Below the pieces are notes generated by a model. The model was not told the origin of the DNA and did no database searches. It saw only the letters and a list, made by a program, of their open reading frames with translations. Shown here piece by piece: positions 11,051 through 24,293 of a stretch of 64,000 nt of DNA (positions are counted from its first letter, which is position 1; every line of letters begins with the position of its first letter). Origin of the DNA: Jannaschia rubra (GTDB lineage Bacteria; Pseudomonadota; Alphaproteobacteria; Rhodobacterales; Rhodobacteraceae); assembly GCF_001403735.1 (NCBI RefSeq), contig NZ_CXPG01000020.1:124001-188000 (forward strand), given 5' to 3'. The position numbers and the translations under genes are program-made.

Positions 11051-12496
11051 TCAGAAGAATGCCGCGATGCTGATCGCCGCCGAGATGAAGACGACGAGGA
11101 GGAGCATCAGCGGCCAGACGAAGACGAGCCAGCGGTCGTAGGACACTCGCCCGATGGCCAGCCCGCCGATGACCACGGCGAAGGTCGGGTTGACGAGGTT
11201 CACGAGGCCGTTGGCGGATTGATAGGCGGTGACGACCAGATCGCGCCCCACCCCGGCGAAGTCCGCCAGCGGCGCGAGGATCGGCATCGACAGCACCGCG
11301 AGGCCCGAGGAGGAGGGGACGAGGAAGCTCATCCCCACCTCGATCCAGAACATCACGTTGATGAAGGCAAGGTCGCCCAGACCGCCCAGCGAGCTTTCGG
11401 CGCTGTGCAGGATGGTATCCGCGATCAACCCCTGCTCCATGATGACGACGATGCCGCGCGCCAGCCCGATGACCAGCGCCACGCCCAGAAGGTCGCGCGC
11501 GCCGTCGACGAAGCTGCCGGTCAGGCCCTTCTCGCCCAGCCGCCCGACGATGCCGACGACGATCGCCGCCCCGAGGAACAGCGCCCCCATCCGCGCCATC
11601 CACCAGTCCTGCGAGGCGACGCCCCAGATCATCACCGCGAAGGTCAGCGCGAAGATGGCCAGGACGATCTTCTGCGTGTTCGACAGCGTGTCGTCCCCGC
11701 CCCCGGCGTCGCCCTGCAGGAACAGGCGGCGGTGCGCGGCGGCCTGATGGGCCACGACGGACCGCGACGGATCGTCCTTCACCCGCCGGGCATAGCGCAT
11801 CACATAGAGCGCGCCGATGGCCAGCGTCGCCGCGAAGATCACCAGCCGCAGCACGATGCCGTCGGTGAAGGGGATGCCCGCCGCGTCGGACGCGATGACG
11901 GTGGCGAAGGGGTTGATGGTGGACCCGAGCACCCCCACGCCCGCCCCGATCAGGATGACCGCGACGCCGGTCACGGCGTCGTATCCGGCCGCGATCATCA
12001 CCGGGATCAGGATGGCGTAGAAGGCCAGCGTCTCCTCGGCCATGCCGTAGGTGGTGCCGCCCAAGGCGAACAGCGTCATGAGGATGGGGATCATCCAGAT
12101 CTCCCGCCCCTTCATGCGCGTCATCGCCGCACGGATGCCGGTATCCACCGCGCCGGTCGCGTTCACCACGCCGAGGAACCCGCCGAGGAACAGGACGAAC
12201 AGCGCCACGTCGATGGCGTTGGCGGCATAGCTGTCGGGGTCGTAGAATCCCGCGATGGGCGCCATCAGCACGTCCGCGATGCCCTGTGGGTTGGCCTCGA
12301 CCCGCGAATAGGTTCCCGCGACGGCGACCGTCCGGCCCACCGTCTCGTCCATGACGCGGTCGTATTGCCCCGCCGGCACGATCCAGGTCAGCGCGGCCAC
12401 CAGGGCGATCAGCAAGAACAGGATGGTGTAGGCCGTCGGGAAGCGCGAGGCGAGCGCGGCCTCGTCGTCGGGGTGCGGATCGGGTTGCGAAGACAT
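11051..12496 (-). CDS. arcD: YfcC-family carrier, probable arginine/ornithine antiporter
   Basis: A 481-residue membrane protein with about 12 helices. The N-terminus FPTAYTILFLLIALVAALTW followed by IVPAGQYDR is the hallmark of the YfcC / C4-dicarboxylate-anaerobic-carrier-like family, which serves as the ArcD-type carrier in many arc operons. I chose ATG 12496 over the longer frame because it has GGAGGAG a few bases upstream. As the first gene of the arc/N-ATPase operon it most likely exchanges arginine for ornithine. The exact substrate is inferred from context only. Confidence 0.85.
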   Translation of the reverse strand: MSSQPDPHPDDEAALASRFPTAYTILFLLIALVAALTWIVPAGQYDRVMDETVGRTVAVAGTYSRVEANPQGIADVLMAPIAGFYDPDSYAANAIDVALFVLFLGGFLGVVNATGAVDTGIRAAMTRMKGREIWMIPILMTLFALGGTTYGMAEETLAFYAILIPVMIAAGYDAVTGVAVILIGAGVGVLGSTINPFATVIASDAAGIPFTDGIVLRLVIFAATLAIGALYVMRYARRVKDDPSRSVVAHQAAAHRRLFLQGDAGGGDDTLSNTQKIVLAIFALTFAVMIWGVASQDWWMARMGALFLGAAIVVGIVGRLGEKGLTGSFVDGARDLLGVALVIGLARGIVVIMEQGLIADTILHSAESSLGGLGDLAFINVMFWIEVGMSFLVPSSSGLAVLSMPILAPLADFAGVGRDLVVTAYQSANGLVNLVNPTFAVVIGGLAIGRVSYDRWLVFVWPLMLLLVVFISAAISIAAFF

Positions 12497-12582
12497 GCCT
12501 GCTCCTCCTGTCCGGGGACTGCGTGCGACGGTCGGTTGCCGAAGTCCTGCACACCATCTGGACCCGCCGCCGCGGCGGATCA

Positions 12583-12596
12583 TTAACCTCGGTCAA
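12583..12596. promoter_or_regulatory. FNR/DNR-type binding site upstream of the arc operon
   Basis: Read on the minus strand the sequence is TTGACCGAGGTTAA. It matches the symmetrical Dnr/FNR pattern TTGAC-N4-GTCAA at 9 of 10 positions. It lies 87-100 bases upstream of the carrier gene start, and also 138 bases upstream of divergent gdhA. Arginine deiminase operons are known FNR/Anr targets in other proteobacteria. Confidence 0.55.
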
Positions 12597-12658
12597 GGAT
12601 GGTCGCGGGAGCGCGGGAAATGCCGTGCGGCCATTGCCGTCGCCCGACGGACGGGTAA

Positions 12659-14080
<1,422 letters not shown>

Positions 14081-14087
14081 CCCCGGT

Positions 14088-14108
14088 CGGCCCCCGCGCG
14101 GGGGGCCG
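14088..14108. terminator. hairpin between convergent gdhA and glpK
   Basis: An eight-base-pair GC stem, CGGCCCCC pairing with GGGGGCCG around a 5-base loop. It lies between the gdhA stop and the glpK stop. There is no T-run, but position and symmetry suggest a bidirectional terminator. Confidence 0.55.
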
Positions 14109-14114
14109 CCACCG

Positions 14115-15626
<1,512 letters not shown>

Positions 15627-15651
15627 CGGGTCCATCCCTCCGTCATGGGTG

Positions 15652-15677
15652 GGGCCGGGACGCATGCGCCCCGGCCC
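15652..15677. terminator. intercistronic hairpin between glpV and glpK
   Basis: The inverted repeat GGGCCGGG / CCCGGCCC has a 10-base loop containing GCATGC. It lies in the 63-base gap between the binding-protein gene and glpK. It may stabilise the upstream mRNA or attenuate transcription into glpK. Confidence 0.45.
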
Positions 15678-15689
15678 GGTGTCACGGCC

Positions 15690-17393
15690 CTACTGCGTCC
15701 AGGAGGACACGAGTTCATCATAGCCGATGGTCTGCGGCTCCTCGTCCTCGTTCTCCAGCTTGGGCTTGGGCGCGCCCGGCTGCTCCAGCCAGTAGGAGGC
15801 CTCCTGCTCCTCGTTCAGCACGGGGCCCAGGTCGCCCTGGATGCCGGCCCGCTCCAGCCGGGCCATCACGTCCTCCATGTCGGCGCAAAGCTGGTCCAGC
15901 GCCTCCTGCGAGGTCTTGGCCCCCGACATGGCGTCGCCGATGTTCTGCCACCAGAGCTGTGCCAGCTTGGGATAGTCCGGCACGTTCGTCCCCGTGGGCG
16001 ACCAGCGCACGCGGTCGGGCGAGCGGTAGAACTCCACCAGTCCGCCCAGCTTGTCCGCCCGCTCCGAGAAGTGGTCGGAGTTGATGGTCGACTCGCGGAT
16101 GAAGGTCAGGCCCACGTCGGCCTTCTTCACGTCCACCGTCTTGGAGGTGACGAACTGCGCATAGAGCCAGGCCGCCTGCGCCCGGTCGAGCGGGGTCGAT
16201 TCCATCAGCGTCCAGGAGCCCACGTCCTGATAGCCGACCTTCATCCCGTCTTCCCAGTAGACGCCGTGCGGGCTGGGGGCGAGCCGCCACTTGGGCGTTC
16301 CGTCCTCGTTCATCACGGCGTCGGACGCGACCAGCGGCGCCACGAACGTGGTGTACATGAACATCTGCTGGGCGATGTTGCCCTGCGCGGGCACGGGCCC
16401 CGCTTCCGAGAAGGTCATGCCGGCGGCCGAGGGCGGCGAGTATTCCTGCAGCCACTTGATCGCCTTGTCGACCGCATAGACCGCCGCGGGCGAGTTGGTC
16501 GCACCCCCCCGGTCCACGCAGGCGCCCACGGGCTGCGAATTCTCGTTGACGCGGATGCCCCATTCGTCGACCGGCAGACCGTTGGGTTCGCCCTTGTCGC
16601 CCATGCCTGCCATGGACATCCAGGCGTCGGTATAGCGCCAGCCCAGCGACGGGTCCTTCTTGCCGTAGTCCATGTTGCCATAGACCGACACGCCGTCGAT
16701 CTCGCGGCCGGTGAAGAATTCAGCGATGTCCTCATAGGCGGCCCAGTTCACCGGCACGCCCAGGTCGTAGCCGTAAGCCTCCTTGAAGTCGGCCTTGATC
16801 TGCTCGTCGTTGAACCAGTCGTAGCGGAACCAGTAGAGGTTCGCGAACTGCTGATCCGGCAGCTGATAGAGGTCGCCGTCGGGCGCGGTGGTGAACTGCG
16901 TCCCGATGAAGTCCTCCAGGTCGAGCGTGGGCGAGGTGACGTCCGCGCCGTCGCCGGCCATGAAGTCGGTCAGGTTGCGGACCTGTTGATAGCGCCAGTG
17001 GGTGCCGATCAGGTCGCTGTCGTTGACATAGGCGTCATAGATGTTCTCGCCCGACTGCATCTGCGTCTGAAGCTTCTCGACCACATCGCCCTCGCCGATC
17101 AGGTCGTGGTTGACCTTGATGCCGGTGATCGCGGTGAAGGCCGGAGCCAGGACCTGCGCTTCGTATTCGTGCGTCGTGATGGTCTCCGAGACGACGTTGA
17201 TCTCCATGCCCTGGAACGGTTCGGCCGCGTCGATGAACCACTGCATCTCCGCTTCCTGCTCCTCGCGCGTGAGCGTGGTGACGCCGTCGATCTCCTCGTC
17301 GAGGAACTGCCGGGCCGCCTCCATGTCGGCGAAGGCGGGCACGGCCGAAAGGCCGATCGCGATCGCCGTGGTTGTTGTCAGTATCCTGTTCAT
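15690..17393 (-). CDS. glpV: glycerol ABC transporter substrate-binding protein
   Basis: A 567-residue periplasmic protein with a signal peptide (MNRILTTTTAIAIGLSAVPAFA) and a family-1-type extracellular solute-binding fold. It is longer than most such proteins, as is usual for GlpV. It sits between glpU and glpK in the order seen in rhizobial glpDSTPQUV operons. The binding protein should capture glycerol in the periplasm for the GlpPQ/ST transporter. Assignment rests on family resemblance plus the complete operon context. Confidence 0.9.
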   Translation of the reverse strand: MNRILTTTTAIAIGLSAVPAFADMEAARQFLDEEIDGVTTLTREEQEAEMQWFIDAAEPFQGMEINVVSETITTHEYEAQVLAPAFTAITGIKVNHDLIGEGDVVEKLQTQMQSGENIYDAYVNDSDLIGTHWRYQQVRNLTDFMAGDGADVTSPTLDLEDFIGTQFTTAPDGDLYQLPDQQFANLYWFRYDWFNDEQIKADFKEAYGYDLGVPVNWAAYEDIAEFFTGREIDGVSVYGNMDYGKKDPSLGWRYTDAWMSMAGMGDKGEPNGLPVDEWGIRVNENSQPVGACVDRGGATNSPAAVYAVDKAIKWLQEYSPPSAAGMTFSEAGPVPAQGNIAQQMFMYTTFVAPLVASDAVMNEDGTPKWRLAPSPHGVYWEDGMKVGYQDVGSWTLMESTPLDRAQAAWLYAQFVTSKTVDVKKADVGLTFIRESTINSDHFSERADKLGGLVEFYRSPDRVRWSPTGTNVPDYPKLAQLWWQNIGDAMSGAKTSQEALDQLCADMEDVMARLERAGIQGDLGPVLNEEQEASYWLEQPGAPKPKLENEDEEPQTIGYDELVSSWTQ

Positions 17394-17429
17394 GTCTTTC
17401 CCTCCCTGGAAATGAACTTCGGTTGCAGC

Positions 17430-17705
17430 CTAGACCCAGCGGAACACCGCCGCGGCATAGACCGCGCAGACGGCCAGCGCCCCCCACTGCGGGGCGGGCA
17501 CCAGCCCGAGCCAGGCCAGATTGATGAAGGCCGAGCCGAGAAGCGTGATGAACAGCCTGTCACCCCGCGTCGTTTCGATATGCAGGACCCCCCTGCGCGG
17601 CGTCTCGGGCACCTTCACCGCGAGCACGGTGAACACCAGAAGCAGCCCCGCGATGATGAGGAAGAAAGCCGCCGTGGGCCATGTCCAGGCCATCCAGTCA
17701 AGCAT
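17430..17705 (-). CDS. glpU: small membrane protein GlpU (DUF2160)
   Basis: A 91-residue protein with three hydrophobic segments and the core VPETPRRGVLHIETTRGDRL, typical of DUF2160/GlpU. Start ATG 17705 has AGGGAG upstream and removes seven residues of the longer frame. It lies between permease glpQ and binding-protein glpV, as in other glycerol ABC loci. A helper role in the transporter is likely, but the mechanism is unknown. Confidence 0.85.
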   Translation of the reverse strand: MLDWMAWTWPTAAFFLIIAGLLLVFTVLAVKVPETPRRGVLHIETTRGDRLFITLLGSAFINLAWLGLVPAPQWGALAVCAVYAAAVFRWV

Positions 17706-17735
17706 CTCGATCTCCCTTTCCCGCAATCCCCTGCA

Positions 17736-19485
<1,750 letters not shown>

Positions 19486-19489
<4 letters not shown>

Positions 19490-20571
19490 CGCGCGTCCCC
19501 TCCCTCGGGCGTCAGGCGCCAGGCGTCGGCATAGACGTTGACCGCGCCCGGCGCGAAGCGGATGCGGTCGGTGTCGGCCGGGATCGCCTCGCCCTCGTCG
19601 GCGATGGCGCTGACCTCGGTGCCGCCCACGTTGAGCCGGACGATCTTGTGGCGTCCCACGTCCTCGACCCGGCGCAGGCGCGCGGGAATGCCCTCGCCGC
19701 CCGTGGCCAGCCGGATGAACTCGGGCCGCACGCCGACCTGCACCGGACCCCGGTGGCGGAAGGCCGCGCCCAGATCGACTGTCGCGTCCCCGATCCGGGC
19801 TTGCCGCCCGTCGAGCGTCGCGTCGAACAGGTTCATGCCGGGCGAGCCGATGAAATAGCCCACGAAGGTGTGCGCGGGCCTCTCGAACAGTTCCTGCGGC
19901 GTGCCGATCTGGACGACGCGGCCGTCGTACATCACCACCACCTTGTCCGCGAAGGTCAGCGCCTCGGTCTGGTCATGGGTGACATAGATCATCGTATGCC
20001 CGAAATCGCGGTGCAGCTTCTTGAGCTGAGTCCGAAGCTCCCATTTCATGTGCGGGTCGATGACGGTCAGCGGCTCGTCGAACAAAAGGGCGTTCACGTC
20101 CTCGCGCACCATGCCACGGCCCAGGCTGATCTTCTGCTTGGCATCCGCCGTCAGGCCCCGCGCCTTGCGGTCGAGCTCCGCCTCCATGCCGATCATGGTG
20201 CCGACGCGACCCACGCGACGGGCGATCTCCTCCGCCTCCATCCCCCGGTTTCGCAGGGGGAAGGCAAGGTTCTCGCGCACCGTCATCGTGTCGTAGACGA
20301 CGGGAAACTGGAACACCTGCGCGATGTTGCGGTCCGCCGTGGGCGCCGTCGTCACGTCGCGCCCGTCGAACAGCACGCGCCCCTGCGACGGGATCAGCAG
20401 CCCCGAGATGATGTTGAGCAGCGTCGACTTCCCGCATCCCGACGACCCGAGCAGGGCATAGGCCTCGCCATCGGCCCAGTCGTGGTTCAGCTCCTTGAGG
20501 GCGAAGTCCTCCGGCGTCTTCGGATCGGGAAGATAGGAATGGGCCAGGTTGTCGAGGGTGATCGTCGCCAT
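19486..20571 (-). CDS. glpT: glycerol ABC transporter ATPase GlpT
   Basis: A 361-residue nucleotide-binding subunit. Walker A is LGSSGCGKST, Walker B is ALLFDEPLTVID and the switch His is in YVTHDQTEA. The usual LSGGQ signature is replaced by LTADAKQKISLGRG. The C-terminal ~110 residues form the regulatory OB-like domain seen in MalK-type ATPases. It overlaps glpS by one base and glpP by four. It pairs with GlpS, which has the complementary pattern of intact and lost motifs. Confidence 0.92.
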
Positions 20572-21659
20572 CACGCGGCCTCCGCATAGGGGGCGCCGGC
20601 GACCAGACGGCCGTCTTCGGCGAACAGATAGATGCGCGCGGGGTCCAGGTGGACGGGCAGCGTCCCCCCCGGCTCCAGCTTGCGGACGCCGTGGATCAAC
20701 CCGACCCAGCGTTCGCCCGCGTGGTCCAGATGCACGAAGGTCTCGGACCCGGTGATCTCGGTCACGACCAGCGTGGTGTCGAAGCGGATCGCCGCGGGCC
20801 CCGCGGCTTCCAGCGTCAGGTGGTTGGGCCGGAACCCGGCCAGATAGGTGCCGTCGCCCAGGCCGCCGCCCAGCACCGTGGCGGGGATGTTGTCGCCCTC
20901 GGCCGAGCGGAAGGTGTCGCCGCGCTTTTCCAGCCGCAGGAAGTTCATCGGCGGGTCCGAGAACACCCGCGCCGTCGTCGCATCGGCGGGCTTGCGATAG
21001 ACCTCCGCCGTCGGGCCGAACTGTGTCACCCGCCCTTCCCAGAGCGTCGCGCAGTTGCCCCCCAGCAGCAGCGCCTCCTCCGGCTCGGTCGTGGCATAGA
21101 CGAAGATGGAGCCCGACGCCTCGAAGATGCGGGGGATCTCGGCCCGCAGTTCCTCGCGCAGCTTGTAGTCGAGGTTGGCCAGCGGCTCGTCCAGCAGCAC
21201 CAGCCCCGCGTTCTTCACCAGCGCCCGCGCCAGCGCGCATCGCTGCTGCTGGCCGCCCGACAATTCCAGCGGCTTGCGGTCGAGCATGGGCGTGAGCTTC
21301 ATCAGCCCCGCCGTCTCGCGGACGCGCGTGTCGATCTCGCCCGCGTCCAGCCCCATGAGGCGCATGGGCGAGGCGATGTTGTCGTAGACCGTCATCGAGG
21401 GGTAGTTGATGAACTGCTGATAGACCATGGCGATGCCCCGGTCCTGCACCCGCATCCCGGTCACGTCCTCGCCGTTCCACAGCACGCGCCCCGCCGTCGG
21501 CCGGTCCAGCCCCGCCATCAGCCGCATCAGCGAGGTCTTCCCCGCGAGCGTCGGCCCCAGCAGCACATTCATCGTCCCCTTCTCGAGCGTCAGGGACGTC
21601 TCGTGGATATGGGTCCGCGCGCCGGGCTTGAGCGTCACCTGATCGAGGGTCAGTGTCAC
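20571..21659 (-). CDS. glpS: glycerol ABC transporter ATPase GlpS
   Basis: A 362-residue nucleotide-binding subunit with Walker A GPTLAGKTS, a perfect LSGGQQQR signature and Walker B LVLLDEPLANLD. The switch His is missing: the usual THD is TTE in FVYATTEPEEA. I chose GTG 21659, in VTLTLDQVTLKPGARTHIHE, because GGGGAG lies 6 bases upstream; the longer open frame runs into glpD. It should form a heterodimer with GlpT. Confidence 0.9.
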   Translation of the reverse strand: MTLTLDQVTLKPGARTHIHETSLTLEKGTMNVLLGPTLAGKTSLMRLMAGLDRPTAGRVLWNGEDVTGMRVQDRGIAMVYQQFINYPSMTVYDNIASPMRLMGLDAGEIDTRVRETAGLMKLTPMLDRKPLELSGGQQQRCALARALVKNAGLVLLDEPLANLDYKLREELRAEIPRIFEASGSIFVYATTEPEEALLLGGNCATLWEGRVTQFGPTAEVYRKPADATTARVFSDPPMNFLRLEKRGDTFRSAEGDNIPATVLGGGLGDGTYLAGFRPNHLTLEAAGPAAIRFDTTLVVTEITGSETFVHLDHAGERWVGLIHGVRKLEPGGTLPVHLDPARIYLFAEDGRLVAGAPYAEAA

Positions 21660-21673
21660 CGCATTCTCCCCTG

Positions 21674-23266
21674 CTATTCCGCCGCCGGCGCGCGACGCGC
21701 GCGACGGTCGGCCATGTAGGCGTCGAGATCGGCCGCCTGCGCCTCCGACAGACGCAGGCCCAGCTTGGACCGCCTCCATAGCACGTCCTGCGCGGTCCGT
21801 GCGTATTCGCGGTCCATCAGCCAATCCACTTCCGCCGCGGTCAGCGTCGCGCCGAAGTCGCGCCCCAGGTCCGACGCCTGGACCGCATCCCCAAGCAGGT
21901 CGCGCGCATCGGTGCCGTAAGCCCGCACCAGCCGCCGCGCCCAGCGGGGGTCGAGGAACGGCCAGCCCCGCGACAACTCCGCGACCAGTTCATCGACGCC
22001 GTCCACCGGAAAATCGCCCCCCGGCAGCGGCACGCCCGCCGTCCAGGGGCCCGGCAGGTCGCCCAGTTCCCCGCCGATCTTCTCCAGCGCGCTTTCCGCC
22101 AGGCGGCGATAGGTGGTGATCTTGCCGCCGAAGATGTTGAGCATCGGCGCGCCCGCGCTGCGATCGACCTTCAGCACATAGTCCCGCGTCGCCGCCGTCG
22201 CCGAGGATGCCCCGTCGTCATAGAGCGGCCGCACCCCGGAATAGGTCCAGACGATGTCGTCGGTGGTGATCGGCCGCTTCAGGTAGCCGTTCACGAAATC
22301 CACCATGTAGCGCTTCTCGTCCTCGGTGCAGACCGGTTCGACCGAAGGGTCGGGATGGTCGCAATCGGTGGTGCCGATCAGGGTGAAGTCGGTCTCATAG
22401 GGTATGGCGAACATGATCCGCCCGTCGGTGCCCTGGAAGAAATAGCATTTGTCGTGCTCGAACAGGCGCCGCGTCACGATATGGCTGCCGCGCACCAACC
22501 GCACGCCGTCCCGGCTGTTCGACCGGACGCGGCTGCGGATGATGTCGCCGACCCAGGGCCCGCCGGCGTTCACGATCATCCGCGCGCGGACATGGCGTGC
22601 ATCGCCCGTCTCCGTATCCTCCAGCGTCACGTCCCAGACGCCGTCGACCTGATCGGCGGCCGTCACCTTCGTGCGCGTCAGGATCGTGGCGCCCCGCGCC
22701 TCCGCGTCGCGGGCGTTGAGCGCGACAAGCCGCGAATCCTCCACCCAGCAGTCGGAATATTCGTAGGCATGATCGAACCGCCCCTGCAGCGGCGCGCCTT
22801 CGGGCGTGCCGGCCAGATCGACGGTCTTCGTCCCCGGCAGGATCTTCCGCCCGCCCAGCGTGTCGTAGAAGAACAGGCCCAGCCGGATCAGCCAGGCGGG
22901 CCTGCGCCCCCGCATCCAGGGCATCGTCACCGACAGCAGTTTCGACGTCGGCGTATCGCTCTCGAATCGCATGTCGGCGTGGTAAGGCAGTACGAACCGC
23001 ATGGGCCAGGAGATGTGGGGCATCGCGCGCAGCAGCGTCTCGCGTTCCACCAGGCTCTCGCGGACCAGCCGGAACTCGAAATACTCCAGATACCGCAACC
23101 CGCCGTGGAACAGCTTGGTCGAGGCCGAGGAGGTGGCCGAGGCGAGGTCCGACATCTCGGCCAGCGTGACCGACAGGCCCCGCCCGGCCGCGTCGCGCGC
23201 GATGCCGCAGCCGTTGATGCCGCCGCCGATGACCAGCAGGTCGCGAATGTCGTCGGTGGGGGTCAC
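21674..23266 (-). CDS. glpD: glycerol-3-phosphate dehydrogenase (quinone/FAD)
   Basis: A 530-residue aerobic-type GlpD that oxidises glycerol 3-phosphate to dihydroxyacetone phosphate at the inner membrane and passes electrons to quinone. The FAD fold is seen in LLVIGGGINGCGIARDAAGR, and the substrate region in SSASTKLFHGGLRYLEYFEF. GTG 23266 is preferred because GGGAGG lies 7 bases upstream; an in-frame ATG at 23293 would add nine residues but has no such site. First gene of the glp operon, divergent from glpR. Confidence 0.95.
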   Translation of the reverse strand: MTPTDDIRDLLVIGGGINGCGIARDAAGRGLSVTLAEMSDLASATSSASTKLFHGGLRYLEYFEFRLVRESLVERETLLRAMPHISWPMRFVLPYHADMRFESDTPTSKLLSVTMPWMRGRRPAWLIRLGLFFYDTLGGRKILPGTKTVDLAGTPEGAPLQGRFDHAYEYSDCWVEDSRLVALNARDAEARGATILTRTKVTAADQVDGVWDVTLEDTETGDARHVRARMIVNAGGPWVGDIIRSRVRSNSRDGVRLVRGSHIVTRRLFEHDKCYFFQGTDGRIMFAIPYETDFTLIGTTDCDHPDPSVEPVCTEDEKRYMVDFVNGYLKRPITTDDIVWTYSGVRPLYDDGASSATAATRDYVLKVDRSAGAPMLNIFGGKITTYRRLAESALEKIGGELGDLPGPWTAGVPLPGGDFPVDGVDELVAELSRGWPFLDPRWARRLVRAYGTDARDLLGDAVQASDLGRDFGATLTAAEVDWLMDREYARTAQDVLWRRSKLGLRLSEAQAADLDAYMADRRARRAPAAE

Positions 23267-23317
23267 GGCGGATCCTCCCAAATCCCTTGCCATGCAGAAA
23301 GCCTAGCCGCATCGCAC

Positions 23318-23351
23318 CGAAAAGAACAAGGCCTATTTTCGTTTGTGTTCG
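23318..23351. promoter_or_regulatory. candidate GlpR operator in the glpD-glpR intergenic region
   Basis: CGAAAA (23318-23323) and TTTTCG (23336-23341) form an inverted repeat. TTTTCG is followed exactly 10 bases later by TGTTCG (23346-23351). Repeated TTCG half-sites one helical turn apart are typical of DeoR/GlpR operators. No binding data exist here. Confidence 0.4.
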
Positions 23352-23371
23352 GATTGTGGGAATCCCGCGGT

Positions 23372-23386
23372 GTGACACCGCGTCAC
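23372..23386. promoter_or_regulatory. perfect inverted repeat GTGAC-N5-GTCAC upstream of glpR
   Basis: GTGACACCGCGTCAC is a perfect dyad lying 106 bases upstream of the preferred glpR start and a similar distance upstream of glpD. It could be a second operator or an activator site. The cognate protein is unknown. Confidence 0.35.
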
Positions 23387-23491
23387 GTCCGCCAGCGGCC
23401 TTCCTTTATCCCCCCGGACGCGAAAACCGTGCAAAAGCGAAGATCCTCTGCCATGATGACACGATCCTTCCCCGCCCCGGAGCCCTCCGCC

Positions 23492-24250
23492 GTGTCGCAG
23501 ACCATCCGCCACCCCGAGATCCTCGACATCGCACGGCGCGACGGCAAGGTGACCGTCGACGGGCTGGCCGACCATTTCGGTGTCACGCTCCAGACGATTC
23601 GCCGCGACCTCACCGACCTCGCCGAGGCCGGGCGGCTGGAACGGGTCCACGGTGGCGCCGTCCTACCCTCGGGCACCGTCAACATCGGCTACGAGGAGCG
23701 CCGACGCCTCAACGCCGAGGCCAAGACCGCCATCGCCCGCGCCTGCGCCGCGCGCATCCCCGAGGACTGCGCCGTCTTCCTCAACATCGGCACCAGCACC
23801 GAGGCCGTGGCGACCGAGCTCATGCACCATCGCAACCTGCTCGTCGTCACCAACAACATGAACGTGGCCAACATCCTGTCGCGCAACCCCGATTGCGAGG
23901 TCATCGTGACCGGCGGATCGCTGCGCCAGTCCGACGGCGGGCTGACGGGCGACATCACCACGGCCGCGATCCGGCAGTTCAAGTTCGACATCGGCGTCAT
24001 CGGCTGTTCGGCCATCGACCCCGACGGCGACATGCTCGACTTCGACGTGCAGGAGGTGGGCGTCAGCCGCGCCATCCTCGCCCGGTCCCGGCGCACGATG
24101 CTGGTGGCCGACCACAGCAAGCTGTCGCGCACCGCCCCCGCGCGCATCGCCTCGCTGTCCGAGGTCGACCTGTTCATCACCGACCGCGCCCCCGACGTCG
24201 CGCTTCGCCACCGCTGCGACGACTGGCAGACGCAGGTGATCGTCGCCTGA
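23492..24250 (+). CDS. glpR: DeoR-family repressor of glycerol metabolism
   Basis: A 252-residue repressor. It has an N-terminal DeoR helix-turn-helix (RHPEILDIARRDGKVTVDGL, then DHFGVTLQTIRRDL) and a C-terminal sugar-phosphate sensor domain with NIGTSTEAVATEL, VIVTGGSLRQSDGGLTG and MLVADHSKLSR. GTG 23492 is chosen because it gives the usual GlpR length and has GGAG 9 bases upstream; ATG 23453 would add 13 residues. It probably represses the divergent glpDSTPQUV-K operon in the absence of glycerol 3-phosphate. Confidence 0.93.
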   Translation: MSQTIRHPEILDIARRDGKVTVDGLADHFGVTLQTIRRDLTDLAEAGRLERVHGGAVLPSGTVNIGYEERRRLNAEAKTAIARACAARIPEDCAVFLNIGTSTEAVATELMHHRNLLVVTNNMNVANILSRNPDCEVIVTGGSLRQSDGGLTGDITTAAIRQFKFDIGVIGCSAIDPDGDMLDFDVQEVGVSRAILARSRRTMLVADHSKLSRTAPARIASLSEVDLFITDRAPDVALRHRCDDWQTQVIVA

Positions 24251-24257
24251 GCACCGC

Positions 24258-24285
24258 CGCGCCCCGCCCCGGAAGGCAGGGCGCG
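24258..24285. terminator. weak hairpin between convergent glpR and the DUF2793 gene
   Basis: A seven-base-pair stem, CGCGCCC / GGGCGCG, with a 14-base loop in the 43-base gap between two converging genes. The position suggests a terminator; the fold is weak. Confidence 0.35.
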
Positions 24286-24293
24286 CAGCCGGA

